Position numbers and translations under genes: made by a program. A stretch of DNA of 6,560 bases from Thermoplasmata archaeon M9B2D (GTDB lineage: Archaea > Thermoplasmatota > E2 > DHVEG-1), in the NCBI GenBank assembly GCA_002900555.1, contig MUGD01000105.1, positions 1-6,560 on the forward strand, written 5' to 3'. This document shows, one piece after another, positions 1-4,548 of the stretch. Below the pieces are notes generated by a model. The model saw nothing but the letters and a program-made list of their open reading frames with translations, was not told where the DNA came from and ran no database searches. Positions within the stretch are counted from its first letter, which is position 1. Every line of letters begins with the position of its first letter.

Positions 1-273
1 TTTCCAATCACATTCATGATTGTCTGATATCATAAAGATTATATTCCCTTTGTTTAGACCTTTCGTTACCATCTGACGAATGGTGGTCCATCCATCCATA
101 TGGGGCATCATGATATCCATTAAGATGACTCCTTTGAAACCGTTTTCTAGTTCTTCGATACAATCTTTTCCACAAGGGACAGTGAACACTTCGAATCCTT
201 CTGATTCAAAGAGTTCGCGGATGGTGATAAGAACGTCGGGATCATCATCGACAATCATAATTTTCTTTTGCAT
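1..273 (-). CDS. Response regulator receiver (CheY-like) protein, N-terminal 91 residues; C-terminus beyond window edge
   Basis: Receiver domain of a two-component system, which takes a phosphoryl group on an Asp from a histidine kinase. The minus-strand reading gives 91 residues starting MQKKIMIVDDDPDVL. The acidic Mg-binding cluster is D9-D11, the phospho-acceptor is D53 inside LMDIMMPHMDGW, and the conserved Ser/Thr after strand 4 fits S83 in IIFMISDN. The switch Lys and any output domain lie outside the window, so a stand-alone receiver and a longer regulator cannot be told apart. The start is ATG at 273; there is no in-frame ATG between it and position 325 and no clear Shine-Dalgarno, which fits a leaderless or short-leader transcript. 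It lies 105 nt downstream of the 84-residue gene on the same strand, with a T-run and a possible TATA between, so it may have its own promoter. The family call is secure; partner kinase and output are unknown. Confidence 0.93.
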   Translation of the reverse strand, partial: MQKKIMIVDDDPDVLITIRELFESEGFEVFTVPCGKDCIEELENGFKGVILMDIMMPHMDGWTTIRQMVTKGLNKGNIIFMISDNHECDWK

Positions 274-297
274 CCATAGGTGAAATACATATGATGC

Positions 298-307
298 ATA
301 ATAATTT
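298..307 (-). promoter_or_regulatory. Possible TATA box for the response regulator
   Basis: The minus strand reads AAATTATTAT here, centred about 29 nt before the ATG at 273. This is the spacing expected of an archaeal TATA box serving a leaderless transcript. The match is only moderate in AT-rich sequence. Confidence 0.3.
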
Positions 308-324
308 TGTCGTGGAAATGCAAC

Positions 325-331
325 AAAAAAA
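325..331 (-). terminator. T-run downstream of the 84-residue gene
   Basis: Seven consecutive T on the minus strand, about 48 nt after the stop of the 84-residue gene and before the response regulator. Archaeal RNA polymerase terminates on T-rich tracts without needing a hairpin, so this could separate the two genes transcriptionally. No supporting stem is seen. Confidence 0.3.
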
Positions 332-378
332 TTATTTTACACATCTTCTTAAAAGGGAGTGGAGAAAGCAGGGAGTTT

Positions 379-633
379 CTAGGTTATCATTGGGTCAAAT
401 ATATCGTTATTTTCATTTAATCTGGTCTTTTGTCGTCCGTTCAATCGTTTCGCAATATGGTATAAAAAATTTTTTTCAACCATTTCAACTTGTCTTTTGC
501 TAAGATTTGTTTTCCGAATCAATATTTCTCCTTTTTCATTGATCACTTCGATAATTCCTCGTTCTGGGTCTGATATAACTTTAAAGGTTTTTCCTTTTGT
601 TTGAAGCCAGTCCCAGATATGTTCACTCGTCAT
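379..633 (-). CDS. 84-residue protein of unknown family, paralogue of the 75-residue gene at 1669-1896
   Basis: I do not recognise a named domain. The real-gene argument is homology inside the window: it aligns end to end with the product of 1669-1896 with one single-residue gap. Shared positions in this protein's numbering are M1, T2, I6, W9, K18, I20, S21, E24, G26, I28, E33, I37, R40, T42, L44, Q48, V49, E53, F56, K62 and R67, about 20 of 70 columns by eye. The pattern suggests short beta strands (about 16-40) followed by an amphipathic helix (about 45-64). This copy has an extra Asn/Asp-containing tail (70-84). There is no signal peptide, membrane segment or cysteine pair, so it is probably cytosolic. 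It is divergent from the KaiC-like gene at 899 and upstream of the receiver gene. AAGGAA about 6 nt before the ATG may be a ribosome site. A role as partner or regulator of KaiC or the receiver is inference from position only. Confidence 0.8.
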   Translation of the reverse strand: MTSEHIWDWLQTKGKTFKVISDPERGIIEVINEKGEILIRKTNLSKRQVEMVEKNFLYHIAKRLNGRQKTRLNENNDIFDPMIT

Positions 634-674
634 AAATATTCCTTATATTTTATTAATTTTAAGTTATTTTGTGA

Positions 675-683
675 GTATATAAA
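675..683 (-). promoter_or_regulatory. TATA box for the 84-residue gene
   Basis: The minus strand reads TTTATATAC, a good archaeal TATA box. A start about 25 nt on would lie near 654, leaving a leader of about 20 nt that contains the AAGGAA ribosome-site candidate before the ATG at 633. Confidence 0.5.
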
Positions 684-766
684 CATTCCTACAATATAAG
701 AAAAAAAAATTAAAAAGCTTCTTCTTATAAAGACGTTTTTTCACTCTGACATAGTAGCACCCAGCG

Positions 767-775
767 TTTATATAG
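767..775 (+). promoter_or_regulatory. Orphan TATA-like box inside the 634-898 intergenic region
   Basis: TTTATATAG on the plus strand would place a transcript start near 797, about 100 nt before the KaiC-like ATG, with no convincing gene directly after it. It overlaps one half of an inverted repeat, GTACAA (775-780) and TTGTAC (805-810). It could be a second promoter with a long leader for the KaiC-like gene, a small RNA promoter, or chance in AT-rich DNA. Confidence 0.25.
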
Positions 776-863
776 TACAAGTAAAAGAAAAAGACACAGT
801 ATAATTGTACAAAAGGAACTGGGTTTAAAATGATCAGTGAAAATAAAAGCACCGTTAGAATTC

Positions 864-874
864 TTTATATAAAA
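864..874 (+). promoter_or_regulatory. TATA box of the first KaiC-like gene
   Basis: TTTATATAAAA is a near-ideal archaeal TATA box, centred about 30 nt before the ATG at 899. The predicted start of transcription falls within a few nt of that ATG, so the mRNA should be leaderless or nearly so. The absence of a Shine-Dalgarno sequence there agrees with this. Confidence 0.65.
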
Positions 875-898
875 GCATCTTAATTAAGTGGTTTTGTA

Positions 899-1678
899 AT
901 GTATGATAAAAAAATGGAAGAATTGGAAGAAGAACGGGTAATCAAGACCTACATTCCTGGATTTGACGAGTTATTTGCCGAAGGTGGTATTCCAAAGCGA
1001 AATTCTGTGTTAGTTGCAGGTGGGACTGGGACCGGAAAGAGTACATTTTGCAGACAAATCTGTTATACTCTTGTAACCCTTGGAAAAAATTGTATGTATG
1101 TGAGTTTTGAGGAAAGCATTGAGAAAATCGAGCGGAGTATGGCGTCATTTGGTTGGAACGCTAAAAAATATATTGATTTTGGATATCTGATTATTCAAAA
1201 GATAAATCCTCTTGATATTTTACGGATGAAGTTTGGTTCTGTTAGTGGTTCGGGGTCAGCGACAGAATTGTCATATAAGATCAAACCGTTGATTATCCCA
1301 AAGGATTTTCATCCGGAGGTTATCGTGGTTGACTCGTTAACCGCTGTCATCTCTGCATCCATTAGTAAAGAGAAAAATTACAGGGTGTATTTACAGCAAC
1401 TGTTTAGTTTCTTTGAGGAAACCGGGGCGACATCGTTTTTAATAACAGAAACAGAACCAATGCCGACGAGATTCAGTGATACGGGGATTGAAGAGTTTTT
1501 AGCTGATGGAATCCTTGTGTTGTATAATATTCAGCGTGGTGATTGTCGGGAAAACGCCATTGAAGTTCTGAAGATGCGATATTCAAATCATGAGAAAAAG
1601 GTTTTTGCGATGGATATTTCTAATCAGGGTATTAAGGTGTACCCGGAACGAAAAATAATGCTGCCTGGTTATAAATAA
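899..1678 (+). CDS. Single-domain KaiC-like RecA-fold ATPase, with the catalytic Glu pair
   Basis: A 259-residue single KaiC domain, half the size of the two-domain cyanobacterial clock protein and typical of stand-alone archaeal KaiC homologues. The N-terminal family motif YIPGFDELFAEGGIP is at 18-32. Walker A GGTGTGKST is at 41-49, the catalytic-type glutamates are E71-E72 in VSFEES, and Walker B is VIVVDS at 141-146. The late motif EEFLADGIL (198-206) and KMR (225-227) complete the core. A Gly/Ser-rich stretch (113-120) lies before Walker B. It probably hydrolyses ATP and assembles as a hexamer, acting in signalling rather than recombination; the target is unknown. The start ATG at 899 is chosen because a TATA box sits about 30 nt before it; Met6 is an alternative. 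Its last 10 bp overlap the convergent gene at 1669-1896, and it is divergent from the 84-residue paralogue. Family call is secure; clock function should not be assumed. Confidence 0.95.
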   Translation: MYDKKMEELEEERVIKTYIPGFDELFAEGGIPKRNSVLVAGGTGTGKSTFCRQICYTLVTLGKNCMYVSFEESIEKIERSMASFGWNAKKYIDFGYLIIQKINPLDILRMKFGSVSGSGSATELSYKIKPLIIPKDFHPEVIVVDSLTAVISASISKEKNYRVYLQQLFSFFEETGATSFLITETEPMPTRFSDTGIEEFLADGILVLYNIQRGDCRENAIEVLKMRYSNHEKKVFAMDISNQGIKVYPERKIMLPGYK

Positions 1679-1896
1679 GTGAATGGTTCTTTACGGTCAC
1701 CGATTTTTTTAAGGGCGTACGCTGCAAAGATAAGTTCGATGGATTTAACTTGTTGTCTTGTAAGTCCTGTCCGTCTGAGTATGATATTGTCGCACTCGTC
1801 GTAAATAGAAATGGTGCCTGATTCTTTGTTTGATATAGCTTTGAGTATTCTGTTGTTTTGCACCCAGATCCAGATTTTTATGTCTTTGGCAGTCAT
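1669..1896 (-). CDS. 75-residue protein of unknown family, paralogue of the 84-residue gene at 379-633
   Basis: No named domain is recognised. It shares with the 84-residue protein the N-terminal MT, I6 and W9, a central K-x-I-S and E-x-G-x-I stretch, and the R-x-T-x-L-x-x-x-QV-x-x-x-E block (residues about 41-54), so both are probably real genes of one small family. Expected structure is beta strands followed by a C-terminal helix. A single Cys (C35) argues against a zinc site. It is tail-to-tail with the KaiC-like gene, overlapping it by 10 bp, and divergent from the second KaiC-like gene, whose start lies 169 nt away. A TATA box is centred about 28 nt before the ATG at 1896, suggesting a leaderless transcript. 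The placement between two KaiC genes suggests a KaiC partner or regulator, but this is inference. Confidence 0.8.
   Translation of the reverse strand: MTAKDIKIWIWVQNNRILKAISNKESGTISIYDECDNIILRRTGLTRQQVKSIELIFAAYALKKIGDRKEPFTYL
1704..1710 (+). terminator. T-run after the first KaiC-like gene, inside the convergent small gene
   Basis: Seven T on the plus strand, 25 nt past the KaiC-like stop, of the kind that terminates archaeal transcription. Because it lies within the opposite-strand 75-residue gene, a KaiC transcript ending here would be antisense to the 3' end of that gene's mRNA. Confidence 0.35.
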
Positions 1897-1916
1897 ATCA
1901 TCTATTCTCGTTTCTC

Positions 1917-1929
1917 TATATTATATATT
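1917..1929 (-). promoter_or_regulatory. TATA box of the 75-residue gene
   Basis: The minus strand reads AATATATAATATA, centred about 28 nt before the ATG at 1896, giving a leaderless or very short-leader transcript. The surrounding 1915-1975 segment is almost entirely A and T, so the exact box is uncertain. Confidence 0.45.
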
Positions 1930-2024
1930 CTACATTATAAATATATAAATATTTTCATAAATATTAATATACTATCAGAAAACCATGTCAATAATCAGCA
2001 CGCGATGACGATTGGATACAACAA

Positions 2025-2035
2025 TTTATTATATA
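2025..2035 (+). promoter_or_regulatory. TATA box of the second KaiC-like gene
   Basis: TTTATTATATA on the plus strand predicts a transcript start near 2055. That start lies after the in-frame TTG at 2012 and ATG at 2039, so it rules against both and supports the ATG at 2066 as the true start. Confidence 0.55.
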
Positions 2036-2054
2036 CGCATGTCTATACAGTTGC

Positions 2055-2061
2055 GAGGGTG
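2055..2061 (+). promoter_or_regulatory. Ribosome binding site deciding the start of the second KaiC-like gene
   Basis: GAGGGTG closely resembles the archaeal GGAGGTG consensus and ends 4 nt before the ATG at 2066. It supports that start over the longer in-frame possibilities. Confidence 0.5.
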
Positions 2062-2065
2062 GATT

Positions 2066-2824
2066 ATGGCACTCATCCAAACGGATAATAAAGCCACAGT
2101 GAGAAATTTAGAACGAGTTAAAACTGGAGTGAGAGGACTTGATGAATTACTTTCAGGTGGTCTGCCAAAAGAAAGCGTTACTCTTGTTTCAGGCCCTCCA
2201 GGAAGTGGAAAATCTATCTTTTGTATACAATTTCTAGCTAAAGGAATTGAAGAAGGGAAAAAATGTCTCTATCTTACGCTTGATAAAAAAATCGAAGGGC
2301 TTCTCCTTCAGGCAGCAGAACTTAGTATAAATTTAGAACCAGCGATACAAACTGGACAAATAAAATTTTTATTTCTTAACATCAATAAAAAACTTATCTA
2401 CGAAAGTATGATCAACGAAATCCTTTCTGGAAATTACGATCGTGTTGTTCTTGACTCTATCACACCTCTTTCTGAAATGCCTATCTATATCAACAACCCT
2501 GAATTCAACAATGAGGTTAATAACATTGATCACGACGAGGTAGGCAAAGGCAATCTCCCTGTTCGACGATTACATCTGCATTACATCATGAATGCCTTAG
2601 AAACAGCAAAATGCACTGCAGTAGTTACCTCAGAACTGCCATCCAGTTCAATGAACTATTCACGTGATGGTCTCTCCGAATTCCTTGCTGACGGCGTTAT
2701 CCTCCTTAGCCTTGACCCGACAATGGATCGGCGCAAACTCGCAGTAATGAAAATGCGAAGTACCAAACACACACTTAAACCACAGAACATCGAGATTGGA
2801 AAAGGCGGCATACAAATCGTCTAA
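2066..2824 (+). CDS. Second KaiC-like ATPase, with Asp-Lys replacing the catalytic Glu pair
   Basis: A single KaiC domain of 252 residues from the ATG at 2066. Upstream in-frame starts would encode an 18-residue extension lying over the TATA box and are unlikely. The family motif TGVRGLDELLSGGLP is at 20-34, Walker A GPPGSGKS at 43-50, Walker B VVLDS at 127-131, SEFLADGVILL at 204-214 and KMRSTKH at 229-235. The position where KaiC has two glutamates reads LTLDKK, with D73-K74, so ATP may be bound but hydrolysed slowly or not at all. An Asn-rich insertion of about 25 residues (about 138-164) follows Walker B. It starts a plus-strand pair with the methyltransferase 5 nt downstream. It differs enough from the first KaiC-like protein not to be a recent duplicate. 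A structural or sensor role, perhaps in mixed assemblies with an active KaiC, is inference. Confidence 0.93.
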   Translation: MALIQTDNKATVRNLERVKTGVRGLDELLSGGLPKESVTLVSGPPGSGKSIFCIQFLAKGIEEGKKCLYLTLDKKIEGLLLQAAELSINLEPAIQTGQIKFLFLNINKKLIYESMINEILSGNYDRVVLDSITPLSEMPIYINNPEFNNEVNNIDHDEVGKGNLPVRRLHLHYIMNALETAKCTAVVTSELPSSSMNYSRDGLSEFLADGVILLSLDPTMDRRKLAVMKMRSTKHTLKPQNIEIGKGGIQIV

Positions 2825-2829
2825 GTGCT

Positions 2830-3297
2830 ATGTTGCATTACAAACCACCAAAAGAACTGCGGGCACTTTTTATCGTCCATTATTCACCATTGCTGCTTAT
2901 TATCCTAATCGGGCCGCTCACCCCCTTCTATAAGGTTTGGGAAATTCCCTTACCAAAAACCATGACTGTTCTTTTTGGTTGTATCATTTTTCTTCTTGGC
3001 ACATATGTCTATTTTAAGTGGGAAATCTTCTGGAATAAAACGTATACAGGGCAACTTGTTACCGAGGGGATTTTCCAGTACATAAGACACCCGCACTACA
3101 CATCCATTCTTATCATCGGATTTGGTCTTGCATTGTTTTTCTATTCACTGTTTGCTTTCAGTATCGCCCTGATTGCCATCCCGATAATGATATGGAGTAT
3201 TCTTGACGAGGAAAAGGTACTCCTACGGCAGTATGGAGAACCATATCGTGAGTACATGAAAAAAGTTCCTTGGAGAATGATACCAAAGGTTTATTAA
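2830..3297 (+). CDS. Integral membrane methyltransferase of the isoprenylcysteine carboxyl methyltransferase/PEMT type
   Basis: A 155-residue membrane protein matching the ICMT/phospholipid methyltransferase fold. The SAM-binding signature is in the C-terminal half: GIFQYIRHPHY at 80-90, the Glu pair in DEEKVLL (126-132), then YGEPYREYMKKVPWRMIP (135-152). Hydrophobic segments lie at about 15-33, 44-65 and 92-124. The family transfers methyl from S-adenosylmethionine to a substrate held in the membrane, such as a prenylcysteine carboxylate, phospholipid amine or other lipid. The archaeal substrate cannot be read from sequence. The ATG lies 5 nt after the KaiC-like stop with no obvious Shine-Dalgarno, which points to co-transcription and translational coupling. 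A functional link to KaiC is only suggested by this spacing. Confidence 0.88.
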   Translation: MLHYKPPKELRALFIVHYSPLLLIILIGPLTPFYKVWEIPLPKTMTVLFGCIIFLLGTYVYFKWEIFWNKTYTGQLVTEGIFQYIRHPHYTSILIIGFGLALFFYSLFAFSIALIAIPIMIWSILDEEKVLLRQYGEPYREYMKKVPWRMIPKVY

Positions 3298-3314
3298 AGA
3301 TTTTACGATCTTTT
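3296..3314. terminator. Possible bidirectional terminator between convergent genes
   Basis: AAAGAT (3296-3301) and ATCTTT (3308-3313) form a 6-bp stem with a 6-nt loop in the 29-nt gap between two convergent genes, with T-rich flanks on both strands. This would serve the methyltransferase on plus and the CorA-like gene on minus. The stem is AT-rich and weak. Confidence 0.4.
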
Positions 3315-3326
3315 GCTTGATATAAT

Positions 3327-4382
3327 TTAATCCATTTTTGAAGGGATCCATTCTTTTGTTTTGAAGAAGAGGTACATAAGATACGTGCACAGAATAGTGG
3401 ATATCACCAAAATAGTAACTATCCAAGGCCAGTCAATAAGATCATTAATTTTTCCAATACCAAAAATCGTCGCTAACGTATTTGGAACCAGTCCTGCTGT
3501 TGCCAAAACAGCAAGCCAAGTCGCAATGAACGCTAACCGATTATTCAACATTTGTAGTTGGTTATTATAAATCGTCTGCAAGACTTCCAATCCAGAGGCA
3601 AGTACCTCACTCATATGCTCGCTAAGAGCAATCTGCCTGTTAATATCGTCCCCTAAGATCCCGATACGCTGTAAAAGCTTTTGATTATCGGATATTGTCT
3701 CTGCATCGCCATATCGCAATGAGTTAATCACATCCCATGATGCCCAAAGTGTATTAAGATACGTAATCAAAGCATGTTTCATCTTGTAGATATCATTGCC
3801 AATTTCAACTCGAGGAGCCTTTGGTTCGACCATGTATTTGCCAAGCTCATCACCTTCCTCCTCAATCATCCGCAGACCATTGAAATTTTTCTGATTGTTC
3901 TCATCGATAATACGGGTCAGTAAAATCGTAAGCCTATCATTCCAAGGAAGATCTTGGCGGATTTTTTTCATAAAGATATCCGCATATCGGTAAATTTTTT
4001 GTAAACGAACAACGTCCTTTGGATGGACGGTAATGATTAAATTCTTTCGAATCAGAATAAGGAGAGGATAGACCTTTACATCAAATTTATCAACCCGTAC
4101 AGCGGGTACCATTAACCCTAATTCCGTGTCCAAATCCTCATATGCTGAATAGGGATCTGCGAGAACACTAGCAACGAGCTGTAGACTAAATTTCAGAGAT
4201 GACGCTATAACAAAACTATCCTCATTAATATTATCAACAGTAAAGTCCATCCACTCCAAAGCATCTTCCTGTAAATACCCGACGATTTCAGAGATATTGT
4301 CACTTTCTTTTTTTATTGTGACACCGTCTTTTGAAAGTGAGACGTAGAAAGCGCTTTTTTGTGTCTTCTCAGTATCTCCCAT
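3327..4382 (-). CDS. CorA-superfamily divalent cation transporter-like protein, GMN motif replaced by GIG
   Basis: A 351-residue protein with CorA layout: a soluble cytosolic alpha/beta domain (about 1-190), a long helical region (about 195-282) leading into TM1 (about 283-306), a short loop, and TM2 (about 319-340) with a basic tail. The family forms pentameric Mg2+/Co2+ channels in the membrane. Where classic CorA has Gly-Met-Asn at the end of TM1, this one reads TIFGIGK, so G308-I309-G310 replaces GMN. The preceding block, NNRLAFIATWLAVLATAGLVPNTLATIFG cut at any point, keeps the CorA pattern (about 280-308). The loss of GMN argues for altered ion selectivity or a different ion, or a non-transport role. 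Start ATG at 4382 is preceded by AGGTTGAG, a weak ribosome site, and a TATA box about 65 nt upstream. It is convergent with the methyltransferase and divergent from the radical SAM gene. Confidence 0.87.
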   Translation of the reverse strand: MGDTEKTQKSAFYVSLSKDGVTIKKESDNISEIVGYLQEDALEWMDFTVDNINEDSFVIASSLKFSLQLVASVLADPYSAYEDLDTELGLMVPAVRVDKFDVKVYPLLILIRKNLIITVHPKDVVRLQKIYRYADIFMKKIRQDLPWNDRLTILLTRIIDENNQKNFNGLRMIEEEGDELGKYMVEPKAPRVEIGNDIYKMKHALITYLNTLWASWDVINSLRYGDAETISDNQKLLQRIGILGDDINRQIALSEHMSEVLASGLEVLQTIYNNQLQMLNNRLAFIATWLAVLATAGLVPNTLATIFGIGKINDLIDWPWIVTILVISTILCTYLMYLFFKTKEWIPSKMD

Positions 4383-4443
4383 GCTTTACTCAACCTATAA
4401 CTGAGAGGAGATTGTCTAAATAATTCTTGACATCAGCAGGGAA

Positions 4444-4452
4444 CATATAAAG
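4444..4452 (-). promoter_or_regulatory. TATA box of the CorA-like gene
   Basis: The minus strand reads CTTTATATG. A transcript start near 4423 would leave a leader of about 40 nt before the ATG at 4382. The complementary sequence CATATAAAG could also serve the plus strand, so orientation is not certain. Confidence 0.4.
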
Positions 4453-4504
4453 CTACGTATAGAGTTAATGAGATCTCAGCAGGTATCTATCAAACAACCT
4501 CCAC

Positions 4505-4512
4505 TTTATAAA
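4505..4512 (+). promoter_or_regulatory. TATA box of the radical SAM gene
   Basis: TTTATAAA on the plus strand predicts a transcript start near 4534, just before the GGGGGAGGA ribosome site. This places the in-frame ATG at 4468 upstream of the transcript and supports the ATG at 4549. Confidence 0.55.
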
Positions 4513-4535
4513 TCACTGGGTGTTATGGAGGTACT

Positions 4536-4544
4536 GGGGGAGGA
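4536..4544 (+). promoter_or_regulatory. Ribosome binding site deciding the radical SAM start
   Basis: GGGGGAGGA contains GGAGG and ends 4 nt before the ATG at 4549. It is among the strongest Shine-Dalgarno matches in the window and fixes the start at MKVLLIEPP, the usual beginning of this family. Confidence 0.65.
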
Positions 4545-4548
4545 CCTA

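Noticed and set aside
234..242. Short match (gtcgggat) to the tRNA-Arg 3' region, considered as an attachment site
   Set aside because: Only eight bases, inside the response regulator coding sequence; chance is sufficient.
700..742. Possible hairpin between the A-rich and T-rich runs in the intergenic region
   Set aside because: Pairing is only A-T with mismatches and no gene ends there; it is explained by base composition.
664..852. Minus-strand 62-codon frame in the intergenic region
   Set aside because: It is low-complexity Phe/Tyr/Lys sequence from AT-rich DNA and overlaps promoters in both directions.
830..883. Short plus-strand reading frame of 17 codons (MISENKSTVRILYIKAS) before the first KaiC-like gene
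   Set aside because: It spans the strong TATA box of that gene, has no family resemblance, and is short enough to arise by chance.
2012..2065. N-terminal extension of the second KaiC-like protein from an in-frame TTG
   Set aside because: The extension covers the TATA box, has no family similarity, and the ATG at 2066 has a good ribosome site.
4468..4548. N-terminal extension of the radical SAM protein from an in-frame ATG
   Set aside because: It overlaps the likely TATA box and ribosome site; the family starts at MKVLLIEPP.
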